NCBI GenBank assembly: GCA_016841425.1 | Contig: JAENZE010000009.1 | Span: 1 to 64,000, forward strand | DNA length: 64,000 nt | Direction: 5' to 3' | Source: Syntrophomonas sp. | GTDB lineage: Bacteria; Bacillota; Syntrophomonadia; Syntrophomonadales; Syntrophomonadaceae | Shown: positions 27,728 through 36,224 of the stretch, piece by piece | How positions within the stretch are numbered: the first letter of the stretch is position 1 | Layout of the letters: every line of letters begins with the position of its first letter | The notes under the pieces: model-generated | What the model was told of the DNA's origin: nothing | Seen by the model: the letters and a program-made list of their open reading frames with translations, nothing else | Database searches by the model: none | Program-made: the position numbers and the translations under genes

Positions 27728-27881
27728 GGGCGGATCTGGGTTCAAGCAGAGTGCAGCGAGAAAGGCGATTCAGAATCGCGCTGCATTTCTCCCTGCCACG
27801 AGACCACGCCGCATCTCCAGAGCAGGTAGTTCCACCGACTGGAGACCGGCCGCAAACGGGCTTGAATGCAGAGCCTGCCCC
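27728..27881 (-). ncRNA. Candidate structured RNA between nif3 and the U32 gene
   Basis: The region is GC-richer than its surroundings and folds by eye. On the minus strand the 5' segment starting GGCAGGCTCTG pairs with the 3' segment ending CCAGATCCGCC over about 20 positions with a bulge and few mismatches. Inside are TCTCCAG/CTGGAGA and GCGATTC/GAATCGC hairpins. GAGAAA/TTTCTC and TGCAGCG/CGCTGCA can also pair but cross each other, so they are alternative or pseudoknotted. I cannot place it in a known class. It lacks SRP, tmRNA, RNase P and canonical T-box signatures. Confidence 0.5.
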
Positions 27882-27896
27882 TAACCCAACGTGCCT

Positions 27897-28874
27897 TTAC
27901 ACGGAAGCTCTCAATGTGTCAAAGCCGTCCCGTTTGACCCTGATCAACCCGGCAGCGGGTATTATTTCCAGTCCTTTTTTCTCCAATTCGTCCAAGAAAA
28001 GATTTATTCCCAGGGAATCGCTGGCCATATGCCCTGCGATCACTACATTAATATGATTATCGCGGGCTGCCTTCCGATGGTTATCTGCCATATGCATGCC
28101 GATAATGGTCCCCACTCCAGCCGCGGCTAATTTCTCGTAGGACTTCACCGATCCAGCCGTCCCTCCGGTCATCTTTAAAAATATCTTGCCTGCTCGTCTC
28201 TTCTTATCCCCGGATACGATAGTAGGGCCTGCCTTGAATTTTCTGGCCTGTTGGTATTCTGGTATACCCATAAGAATATCTATAACATCCTGAACCGTTC
28301 GATAAGGGGTTTGGGCAAATAATTTCTCCAGATAATGGCTGACCATATTATCAGCCGGCGAATGTACACACATAAATGGAATATCTAACAGTCTAGCTGC
28401 ATCTACTGCCCGCTGGTGGTTAATGGGCATCATACCTCTTTTCACTTCAGAAATACGATCTTCCATAATACCTTCGGCAATGTTTATAGGAACCCCTGCA
28501 CCTTCCATCATGTCGGACTGCACATGCATAACATTATGCAAATCTGCCTGGGCTGAACCTTCCGGGTGGTGAGAGATAATCATATCTATCCTCCTCCCCT
28601 TCTCCCTTAGACGGTCTACCAGCAATATTTCAGGAGTTTCCATATCAATCCCGCAGATAGCTGACTGGATAAACTGTTCCCCATCACCAAACAGCAAGCG
28701 GGTATCATTATAAGGATTGGTCAGATTTTCTTCGTCGTAGAATACTTTATCATCGTCATTCATTCTATCGTATTCTTTTTGTCTTTCTTCCAGCAGGCGG
28801 TTGACTTCATCGCCCCGGGGGTCAAATGTCTTACCCATTTCTACTGCCAATTGATATACTTCCTTTATTCTCAT
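27897..28874 (-). CDS. NIF3-family protein (NGG1-interacting factor 3-like)
   Basis: 325 aa. Metal-binding motifs of the family are visible: ISHHPEG near residue 100 and GHMASDSLG near the C-terminus, which bind a dinuclear metal centre in solved NIF3 structures. Biochemical function in bacteria is unsettled (GTP cyclohydrolase-related or phosphatase proposals). The first 60 residues, rich in charge, form an extension relative to YbgI/YqfO-type proteins. It precedes the U32 gene on the same strand and follows the phosphoesterase-like gene by 16 bp. Confidence 0.8.
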   Translation of the reverse strand: MRIKEVYQLAVEMGKTFDPRGDEVNRLLEERQKEYDRMNDDDKVFYDEENLTNPYNDTRLLFGDGEQFIQSAICGIDMETPEILLVDRLREKGRRIDMIISHHPEGSAQADLHNVMHVQSDMMEGAGVPINIAEGIMEDRISEVKRGMMPINHQRAVDAARLLDIPFMCVHSPADNMVSHYLEKLFAQTPYRTVQDVIDILMGIPEYQQARKFKAGPTIVSGDKKRRAGKIFLKMTGGTAGSVKSYEKLAAAGVGTIIGMHMADNHRKAARDNHINVVIAGHMASDSLGINLFLDELEKKGLEIIPAAGLIRVKRDGFDTLRASV

Positions 28875-28890
28875 ACTCCTACCTCCTCAC

Positions 28891-29826
28891 TTATTGCCCG
28901 GTTACCGCTTCCTCCATACATCCCGGCAATAACAGATCCAAGACAAAAGGAGTCATATCCGTTAATGATGATATGCTTGAGAAAGCAGTTCCTTTATAAT
29001 TATTATTAATCAAAATGGTCGGAACTTTATTTACTGTATGACCTTTACATGATAGATCTTCCAGATTGCCATGATCACTTACGATTAAAACCATAGTATC
29101 TTTCAGGTTAGTGTCCGCAATACAGGTGGCCATCATTCTATCCAGCATCTGATAGATTTCAATTGCCCTGACCATATCCCTGGCGTGACCTGTCTTGTCA
29201 CTGATAAAATATTCATAGAGAGTAAAATCATGCTCTCTTGCTAGTCTGGCTAGATTTTGTCCTGCCTGTTCCGAGCTTATTTCCTTTACTTGATACCCCC
29301 ACTCGATCAGCATCCGGTTCGTAAAATCCTGATACACAGCATTGCTTTGGTTAAGATCCTCTATACTTCTAAGAGGTTGTCCTGAACTAAGGGCTACCAG
29401 AGTAGAAGTTGAATGGAAGGCTTTTCTCTGCTGGACCAATTGGAAGTATTCATCCCGGTAGGCATTGGCAAAAGTGACCTTTTTGCCTTTATCGGCCAGG
29501 AGTTTCATGATGCTGTAATTGCTGATAAGATCACGCAGCTGACGGGTAGGATAAGCATTTACATGCCTGCCCACCATTTTCGCAGCATTGATTCCGGTCC
29601 ATAAGGTAGTCTGTCCGGTGGCACTCTGGGGAACTCCAGGTACATCTAAACAGGCATCAGTGGGTATCATAATTGCCCGGCTGCCCTTCACCACACCGCT
29701 GTCGGCATATAAAACATGTCCACCCAATATGCTGTCTAAAAACGGGGTCCGGGCAAAAAAATATGGGTTACTCTCCCACTTATTGCCCAAACCGAAACCA
29801 TCTATAAAAATCATAAGAACTTTCAT
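28891..29826 (-). CDS. Alkaline phosphatase superfamily metalloenzyme (phosphoglycerate mutase-like)
   Basis: About 311 aa. The metal-binding motifs of the phosphopentomutase/iPGM/alkaline phosphatase superfamily are present: FIDGFGLG at the start, GQTTLWTG with the likely Thr nucleophile, SDHGNLED and GHTVNKVP. It is shorter than iPGM (about 510 aa) and lacks its inserted domain, so true glycolytic mutase activity is unlikely. Substrate unknown. The frame opens at 29859, but ATG 29826 follows a GGTGGGCGG and starts directly at the fold (MKVLMIFIDG). The stop is 16 bp before nif3. Confidence 0.8.
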   Translation of the reverse strand: MKVLMIFIDGFGLGNKWESNPYFFARTPFLDSILGGHVLYADSGVVKGSRAIMIPTDACLDVPGVPQSATGQTTLWTGINAAKMVGRHVNAYPTRQLRDLISNYSIMKLLADKGKKVTFANAYRDEYFQLVQQRKAFHSTSTLVALSSGQPLRSIEDLNQSNAVYQDFTNRMLIEWGYQVKEISSEQAGQNLARLAREHDFTLYEYFISDKTGHARDMVRAIEIYQMLDRMMATCIADTNLKDTMVLIVSDHGNLEDLSCKGHTVNKVPTILINNNYKGTAFSSISSLTDMTPFVLDLLLPGCMEEAVTGQ

Positions 29827-29868
29827 AATCAACCGCCCACCATGAGAATTTTTTACCATATCATTATA

Positions 29869-30552
29869 TCACAAAGACTGTCCTCTGGAATTGAGCTGAT
29901 CATCGATTTTCTCAACTTTACTGCCGATCAACTGCAGCCTTTCTTCTATTCGCAACAGGCTCTCGGTTATCGATATTGGCGCCGTTTCATTCCAGCTCTC
30001 TCGCTGTTGATTTTGAAAAAAGTCCCCCCGGTTTATAGGCTGGGTTGTTAATATTTCACTCCTCTTTAATGGTTTAAGCCCCAGGTCGCGTCTGCTAACC
30101 GGTTCATCCTCTTCTCGAAGAAGTACGCTAAACCCTCCACAGGATTCTAGTATGCCCTTGTCCACCTCATCCAGGTCACGTATCCCCTGCTTGCGCAGTT
30201 CCTGCATCAAATCGTCTATATTAAATTTTTCTTTTCTTAAATTCTCTTTAATAATTCTGCCTTCATTAATCAGTACTACCGGCTTTCCGGTAATGATGTT
30301 AGCAAGGTTTTGATTCTTCAATGCCAAATAACCCATCAGGTATTCCAGGCCTGCCAGGGTAGCCAGGATAACCATTCCCTCCCAGAAAGGAATGCTTTTA
30401 TCTAACGCAACCGAAACCACCGTGTGACCAACCCCGGTCATTACCACAAAGTCAAAAGGGCCAAGCTCTCCCAGTGCTCGCTTGCCCAGAAATCTAATCA
30501 TAATTAGGGCCATGAAGTACATGACAGCTGCTTTTAAAGCAAAACTGAGCAT
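29869..30552 (-). CDS. DUF421 / YetF-type membrane protein
   Basis: About 228 aa with three N-terminal membrane segments (residues 1-80) containing RFLGKRALGELGPFDFVV, the diagnostic DUF421 motif. A cytoplasmic part follows with GKPVVLINEGRI and the DDLMQELRKQGIRDLDEV segment. Function is unknown; Bacillus relatives (YetF, YdfR) affect spore germination and membrane properties. The frame opens at 30630, but AGGAG sits 7 nt before ATG 30552, so that start is preferred. The C-terminal tail is predicted helical. Confidence 0.85.
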   Translation of the reverse strand: MLSFALKAAVMYFMALIMIRFLGKRALGELGPFDFVVMTGVGHTVVSVALDKSIPFWEGMVILATLAGLEYLMGYLALKNQNLANIITGKPVVLINEGRIIKENLRKEKFNIDDLMQELRKQGIRDLDEVDKGILESCGGFSVLLREEDEPVSRRDLGLKPLKRSEILTTQPINRGDFFQNQQRESWNETAPISITESLLRIEERLQLIGSKVEKIDDQLNSRGQSL

Positions 30553-30932
30553 TATTCTACTCCTTTTCCATAGGTTGATTTTTGAATTCCGATGAATACC
30601 AGATTTCAGTACCTTGAAAATACTACTCAAAGCACCTGATTGCAGGTCATACTGATATCAGACTACTTCGAAAAAAGCATTTAAGCCTGATACTCATCTA
30701 TTTTAGTTTTCTGCTGCTCAATGCTGCTTTATGCAGATAGCAAGAAAGAACCCTGTAAAGTTGCGATTTAAGAATCCAACGTGCAAAGATTTGCTTAGTT
30801 AGCTTAAAGCGGAAAGAATATTTAGGTTAGAGGCCCCTGGCAGGGTCAATGGCGGAATGTTCCTCGAAATACCTGCAACTTATAAGATATGACAAGCTAA
30901 TATATCTGGACATTTCTAAAAGAGAAAAAAAT
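30553..30932. other. Gene-free stretch
   Basis: 380 bp between the DUF421 gene and the HD-GYP gene. I see no ORF with a ribosome site, no strong hairpin and no repeat shared with other parts of the window. Confidence 0.6.
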
Positions 30933-32060
30933 TTAATCCTGAGCCACTTTCAATAATAGGGTATCGCTCTCCTGGTTCTGGACAAATATCTCATTAATTT
31001 CGTCAGCAATTCTAACAAAAGCCGTGAGTATCTGGGGATCAAAATACTCCGGTTTGGTTCTTCCATCTCCCCGGGTTAAGATGTTCATGGTCCGATGGTG
31101 TGAAAATCCGTTTTTGTAAGGTCTTTTACTGCGAAGTGCATCATACTGGTCACATATGGCTACTATTCTTCCCTCTATAGGTATTTCTTCTCCTTGTAAG
31201 CCATTAGGATAACCAGAACCATCCCATCTCTCATGGTGGGTTAGAGAAATGGTTTCGATCATGCGAATTTTATCATATTTAGAGTTAGCCAGAATATTGG
31301 CTCCAATAATGGTATGACTTTTCATTATTTCAAACTCTTCCTCATTAAGCGGTTCCGGTTTCAACAGAATATTATCCCATATACCTATCTTACCTATATC
31401 ATGCAGAGGAGCTGCAAATGCTATTGATTCTATAAAATCAGCAGGCATGTTGATTTCCCGGGCCAGCCGGGGGGCATATAAACCCAGCCGCTTATTATGC
31501 ATACCAGTTTCAGAATCCCTCAATTCGGCAGCCGAAGACAATCGGAAAACCAGTTCACTGCTTAATTCATTGACAATGGTCAGGGCATTAGATAATTCCT
31601 GGGTTCTCTGAGCTACTGTTCTCTCCAGAGTCAATTTATAATGTTTTTCCATTTTGTTAAATTGGGTAAGCCGAACTGCTTTATATAAAATACTTAAAAA
31701 TTTATTAAGATCAATGGGTTTGAGAATATAATAATCAATACCTAGGTTGATTAAGTCCAACAGATATATAGCTTCATCATGGGCGGAAATAACAACAATT
31801 ACCTGTTGAGGGTTTTCTTTTTTTATCTGCTGAGCCATTTTCACGCCATTCATAACCGGCATGTTAATATCGGTAATGACTAGATCATACTGACTGCTTA
31901 GGTATTTATTTAAACCTTCCAAACCATTTTCGGCCACTCCAATGTCACTGAAAAAGCTAGCCAGCAGCCGCACCGTGTTCTGTCGCAGTTCAACGTCATC
32001 TTCAACATATAGGATTGATATATCCTGAGCAGCTTCTTTAAGTTCTTTTGGCTTTATCAT
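30933..32060 (-). CDS. Response regulator with HD-GYP cyclic-di-GMP phosphodiesterase domain
   Basis: 375 aa. The receiver domain (residues 14-130) has the acidic pair EDD, phospho-acceptor Asp in [13 protein letters not shown] and the conserved Lys in YILKPID. A short coiled linker leads to an HD-GYP domain: HDIGKIGI, the [20 protein letters not shown] motif (with GYP) and the [11 protein letters not shown] region. It likely degrades cyclic-di-GMP when phosphorylated. Its ATG is 2 bp after the stop of the sensor kinase gene, so the pair is co-transcribed and translationally coupled. A GGDEF gene of opposite activity is divergent upstream. Confidence 0.93.
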   Translation of the reverse strand: MIKPKELKEAAQDISILYVEDDVELRQNTVRLLASFFSDIGVAENGLEGLNKYLSSQYDLVITDINMPVMNGVKMAQQIKKENPQQVIVVISAHDEAIYLLDLINLGIDYYILKPIDLNKFLSILYKAVRLTQFNKMEKHYKLTLERTVAQRTQELSNALTIVNELSSELVFRLSSAAELRDSETGMHNKRLGLYAPRLAREINMPADFIESIAFAAPLHDIGKIGIWDNILLKPEPLNEEEFEIMKSHTIIGANILANSKYDKIRMIETISLTHHERWDGSGYPNGLQGEEIPIEGRIVAICDQYDALRSKRPYKNGFSHHRTMNILTRGDGRTKPEYFDPQILTAFVRIADEINEIFVQNQESDTLLLKVAQD

Positions 32061-32062
32061 CT

Positions 32063-34183
32063 CTACCTTACCTCCTCCAGAACTGGTAGTTTAATGGAAA
32101 AACATGCACCTACCGGGGTATTGCAGGCAGTAAGCTGTCCTCCACAATGTTCTTCAATTATCAGCTTGGACATGTATAACCCTAATCCGGTGCCAACGCT
32201 AGGTCCCTTGGTAGAGAAGTAGGGATCAAAAATCACGTTAATAATATCTGCCGGAATCCCTCCACCATTATCTTCTATTTCAACCACATGGTATGCTTCG
32301 GTTTCACGTCCCCGTATAATAATCTGGGGATTGGATATCTCATTATCCACGAAAGCATCAGAAGCATTCTTAATAATGTTAAGAAATACCTGCATAAGCT
32401 CATTAGGATAGGTTAAAATATGCTTTTTAAAGGAATAATCTCTTAATAAAACTACGTTTTTGTATTCCAGAGATTTACCAATGATACCCAAAGTGCTGTC
32501 TATTACACTATCAAGTATTACTGTATCCCGTGGATTATCTGGTTTAAAGAAATGCCGGAAATCATTAATGGTATTGGACAGGTACTGTGCATGATTATTA
32601 ATTTCATCCAACATACCTGCAAACTGTTCCTTTTCATACATGTCCAGGTCAATATAGACCTGAAGATTTCCTGCAATAGTACTAATGGACGATAACGGCT
32701 GACGCCATTGATGCGCTATCATTCCGATCATTTCACCCATGGCGGCTAGTTTAGAATTCTGTATCAAGAGCTGTTCCTGCTGCTTACGCTCAGTGAATTC
32801 CGCCTGCAGCTGCTTATTAAGGTCTGCCAGCTCTCCCACCATCTGATTCAATATTTCTTGTTCTATACGCAGTTCCTTCTCCTGATAAACATGGCAGTTT
32901 TTATACTTATTTAAGCCATTGTATACCGCTACTGCCATATCAAGGCAGGAATTATACCCACAGGCTGCACAGTTTCTAAAATCCTTTTCCTCCGTTTTAT
33001 GCATTTTCTTATAGATGCTCTGCAGCTCATCTTGATTGGGATATTTAAGGTTGTTTAGGGAAGATAAATCCGTATAATATTGATAGTCAAATTCGTAATT
33101 ATCAATTACTTGATTCAAAAATTCCTGCAGCACTTGACCGGCCTCTTCATCTTTAACCGCTTGTTCCGCACGCCGGGCTATAGATCTCTCTATCTTATCC
33201 ACAGATTTACGCTGATTTATACATCCCGCTCCCATATTACAACCCTTCTCACAACTAAGAATGTCCACCATTATGGGCAGGTCTGAACATCCTTCTACCA
33301 CAGCTGCTTCTAGATCCCGCAAATATTTTTCATATATAATAGGTCCTTCTATTTGGATTATTGAGCTGGCAGGTGTATCAGAATATTTATGTAAATAAGA
33401 TTCCTTTAAGCCTCCTGGGGTGGAAAATTTGCTTGCAATGCCTGCCGAGGCATAATTATCAAATTCTCCTTCCTCCAGCATTTCGATTACAATATTTTTT
33501 TCCTGGAACACTTTAACCAAAGATTGATATATGACATTATATTGGATCATTCCGCTATCTTGAAATTCCCGGCGTTTAGCAAGACAGGGAGAAATAAAGG
33601 CTATTTCACAATCTGGATGGAGGGACCGGGCATAAACAGCGGTATTATGTACCGGACTGCCCACTGGAGCCAGATGGGGAATAAGGGCCGGATGATGCAG
33701 TTCTATGTATTTAACCACCGCTGGGCAGGGTTGAGCTATAAGTGGTAACCTGGCTTTTCTGGCAGATATAATCCGGTGATATACGGCTACCGTAATTTCA
33801 GCACCCAAAGACACATCATACACTGCTTTAAATCCCAGTTTTCTCAAAGCACTTATCAGTTTCCCCAAATCAAAATTACTCTGGGCAGATGGAGCTACCA
33901 AAGCTATAATGTCCTTTCCCGGCAAATCTTCACATAATTGATATGTGTCATCGATGGGAAAGCGGGCGCTTTTTTCCACAGCACCGCCATGGCTTTTAAT
34001 ACAGGCATCAATACAGCGGCCACAGCCTATACAAAGCTGATTATTAAACTTAACCACATCACCGCTGCCATCGCTGCAAACCTTAACCGGACAGACTGCT
34101 ATGCACTGATGACAATTGATGCAGTTCTCGGCTTTTATACCAATCACTTCTATTAAGTTTTCCATGTTGCTTACGGAATCCAC
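32063..34183 (-). CDS. Sensor histidine kinase fused to 2[4Fe-4S] ferredoxin, [FeFe]-hydrogenase-like and Fe-S modules
   Basis: 706 aa soluble sensor. Order: two 4Fe-4S clusters ([11 protein letters not shown], about 20-30; [11 protein letters not shown], about 52-62); an [FeFe]-hydrogenase large-subunit-like domain (about 90-340); a four-Cys Fe-S module ([12 protein letters not shown] with a later CHVY, about 405-440); a coiled coil; HisKA with His in [13 protein letters not shown]; and HATPase ([25 protein letters not shown]). The hydrogenase motifs are PCPAVVK (L1), SPCLAKRRE (L2) and [12 protein letters not shown] (L3). The four Cys expected to hold the H-cluster cubane remain, but the proton-transfer Cys of L1 (TSCCP) is Pro here. 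This suggests sensing of H2 or redox rather than catalysis. It pairs with the HD-GYP regulator. The start is GTG 34183 or ATG 34165; neither has a clear ribosome site. Confidence 0.9.
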   Translation of the reverse strand: MDSVSNMENLIEVIGIKAENCINCHQCIAVCPVKVCSDGSGDVVKFNNQLCIGCGRCIDACIKSHGGAVEKSARFPIDDTYQLCEDLPGKDIIALVAPSAQSNFDLGKLISALRKLGFKAVYDVSLGAEITVAVYHRIISARKARLPLIAQPCPAVVKYIELHHPALIPHLAPVGSPVHNTAVYARSLHPDCEIAFISPCLAKRREFQDSGMIQYNVIYQSLVKVFQEKNIVIEMLEEGEFDNYASAGIASKFSTPGGLKESYLHKYSDTPASSIIQIEGPIIYEKYLRDLEAAVVEGCSDLPIMVDILSCEKGCNMGAGCINQRKSVDKIERSIARRAEQAVKDEEAGQVLQEFLNQVIDNYEFDYQYYTDLSSLNNLKYPNQDELQSIYKKMHKTEEKDFRNCAACGYNSCLDMAVAVYNGLNKYKNCHVYQEKELRIEQEILNQMVGELADLNKQLQAEFTERKQQEQLLIQNSKLAAMGEMIGMIAHQWRQPLSSISTIAGNLQVYIDLDMYEKEQFAGMLDEINNHAQYLSNTINDFRHFFKPDNPRDTVILDSVIDSTLGIIGKSLEYKNVVLLRDYSFKKHILTYPNELMQVFLNIIKNASDAFVDNEISNPQIIIRGRETEAYHVVEIEDNGGGIPADIINVIFDPYFSTKGPSVGTGLGLYMSKLIIEEHCGGQLTACNTPVGACFSIKLPVLEEVR

Positions 34184-34253
34184 TTAATATTCTCAGACTT
34201 ATTGCCTGCCTGGTTCAGAAACAGGTCCCAGCAAGCTCTACTGTTAAATTTCC

Positions 34254-34277
34254 GCCTCTATTCACGAACATAGAGGC
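34254..34277. promoter_or_regulatory. Inverted repeat in the divergent regulatory region
   Basis: GCCTCTAT (34254-34261) and ATAGAGGC (34270-34277) are perfect 8-bp arms with an 8-nt spacer, about 70-95 bp before the sensor kinase gene. It could be a leader hairpin or a dimer-binding operator. Confidence 0.4.
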
Positions 34278-34346
34278 CAACCTCATCAATTTATGATGGA
34301 CCCTCCTATTCATTTCTTCCCACAGTTGTCCTGATGGAACCAGGTC

Positions 34347-34360
34347 AATTAGTACTAATT
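34347..34360. promoter_or_regulatory. 14-bp palindrome in the divergent region
   Basis: AATTAGTACTAATT is a perfect palindrome lying between the sensor kinase and the GGDEF gene. It is a candidate operator for shared control of the two divergent cyclic-di-GMP units. It may be chance in AT-rich DNA. Confidence 0.3.
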
Positions 34361-34643
34361 TTAAAGATTCCGTTTTCCTCCTTTCCCGGATATAACTTCA
34401 ATCACAAAACTTATATGGCTAATTTCTACCTGATTCCAAGTTTATCCTTTATTTTTTGTAAAATGAGTCTATAGTCCTATTAATATTAACTATGCTAAAT
34501 TGCGCATTATTTTAGTCGCTAATTAAGGTTAATAATTCAAATATTTGTTAAATAATTGGTATAATTACACGATATTATAATGGGTGCATATTAAACTACA
34601 ATGCAGTCATTGTATAATGTTTGAGATATTCAGGAGCAGATTA

Positions 34644-35828
34644 ATGATAAATACCATCAAGAGTTTATATAAAAGCTGGTTTAAATCCTGTGAAAATAAT
34701 GAATCCATTTTTGTTGCCCGAATAACCCTGGTTAATATGCAGCGCATTAGAGCTATTGCTTTTCTGCTTATATTTATTATGCTAGCCATGATCTTATTTG
34801 ATATGGCTTCTATTGGCGCAGGCGAAGCAAGAGAAAATTACTTGCTTTTCAGACCCTGGTTCATTTCCCTGCGTCTGCTATTTATCGTTATTTCAATAAT
34901 TTTTATAACTATGGTAAAACTACCTGAATATTCAGAACTAGTTGATAAAAAGCATCATTATTACATGATATCTTTTTTAACCATAAACCTGGTACTGTTA
35001 GCAATTTTTACTGCACTGGTTCAAACTATACGAGATGACATCAGTGCCTACTTAATAGGGATATTTTTTACCAGCTCTTTCCTATATCTGAATCGCCGCC
35101 AGTGCAATCTGGTTTATGGAACGGCGCTGATATCCATGGGAATTGGAACCTGGCTGGTTCAGATAGATAAAGGGATATTTGTATATAACATGATAAATGC
35201 TCTTATTTTGACCGCCCTGGCCTGGATCGCTTCTCAGGTTTTGTATGCAAACCGGATACAGGAGTACCGCAGCCAGCAGTTAATCGAACAACAAACAGCC
35301 CAGCTGGCAAAATCTAATAGCTATCTGGAACAGCTCTCCTATCACGATGCTCTTACAGCTCTGCCTAACCGGAGATATTTTGAAAAATATCTTTATGATG
35401 AATGGAACCGAGCAAGAAGCCAGGGTACTTCCATTTCTCTCTTACTGGCAGATATTGATAATTTTAAGGAAGTTAATGATAACTTTGGACATCAGGTGGG
35501 AGATAACTATCTTAAAGAGATTAGTGTTTGTTTATCATCCGTCCTCAGCCAACCCAACTCTCTAGTAGCTCGCCTGGGAGGAGATGAATACGCCGTGGTC
35601 CTGCCTGATACAGATTTGCCTGCTGCTCAAGACACTGCATATCAGATGCTGTATGCGGTACAGGAATTGAACCAGATAAAGTCAACGAATATAGACCAGA
35701 TAACTATCAGTCTTGGTGTCTGCAGCAGCAGCCCCTCCGAACTCGATTCCCTGCCCGACTTCTTCACCCAGGCAGATAATGCCCTTTATAGAGCTAAGGA
35801 AATGGGGCGGAATCAGGTAGCTGTTTAA
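34644..35828 (+). CDS. Membrane-anchored diguanylate cyclase (GGDEF protein)
   Basis: 394 aa. The N-terminal half has six predicted membrane segments (about residues 35-215, e.g. AFLLIFIMLAMILFDM), then a short coiled coil and a GGDEF domain. The domain contains HDALTALPNRRYFEK, LLADIDNFKEVND and RLGGDEYAVVLP, so the catalytic signature is GGDEY. No RxxD inhibitory site is seen five residues before it. It should make cyclic-di-GMP. AGGAG 7 nt before ATG 34644 decides the start over GTG 34584. It is divergent from the Fe-S sensor kinase/HD-GYP pair, suggesting opposing activities at one locus. Confidence 0.92.
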   Translation: MINTIKSLYKSWFKSCENNESIFVARITLVNMQRIRAIAFLLIFIMLAMILFDMASIGAGEARENYLLFRPWFISLRLLFIVISIIFITMVKLPEYSELVDKKHHYYMISFLTINLVLLAIFTALVQTIRDDISAYLIGIFFTSSFLYLNRRQCNLVYGTALISMGIGTWLVQIDKGIFVYNMINALILTALAWIASQVLYANRIQEYRSQQLIEQQTAQLAKSNSYLEQLSYHDALTALPNRRYFEKYLYDEWNRARSQGTSISLLLADIDNFKEVNDNFGHQVGDNYLKEISVCLSSVLSQPNSLVARLGGDEYAVVLPDTDLPAAQDTAYQMLYAVQELNQIKSTNIDQITISLGVCSSSPSELDSLPDFFTQADNALYRAKEMGRNQVAV

Positions 35829-35916
35829 TCAAGCCCCTCATAGTCTTGGTCATACCCAACCTTTTATTCGACCATCTTTCTTTAATCTATAAAATCAGGC
35901 CACCTATGGATATTCA

Positions 35917-35954
35917 GTGCGAAAATAGCTTCTTGGGGATGAAAGCTTAAGGTT
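35917..35954 (+). repeat. Partial copy of the dispersed repeat
   Basis: About 38 bp match the minus-strand 5' end of the repeats at 6690-6905 and 41476-41692. The copy is in plus orientation, upstream of the SLH protein gene. A 13-bp piece of the repeat (AAACGAATCGGCT) reappears near 36096 in the opposite sense. Apart from this, 35829-36224 shows only a small GGCTC/GAGCC hairpin near 36103-36120. Confidence 0.6.
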
Positions 35955-36224
35955 CTTGGCTGGAAAATTAATTCCAATTAATAGAATGTTAGGTTTATAA
36001 TTGGTACAAGAGGTGTAAGCTGGTCTAATTTGAGATCGTAATATTAATGGAGTAAGTATAGCATTTATACTCGACATCCTATAAGAGTTTTCAAACGAAT
36101 CGGCTCGGAATCTGAGCCATGCAGAAAACCAGATAGCAAAGATGCTATTCTTGCTTTAAGTCCTCAGAAATGACAGGTCCTCATTTCATGATGTAATGCA
36201 AAATTCTTATCGGAGGTAATTGAA

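Noticed and set aside
27728-27881. T-box leader, suggested by GGTGGAACTACC in the structured region
   Set aside because: The full T-box sequence and a following terminator/antiterminator pair are absent, and the downstream gene is not an amino-acid gene.
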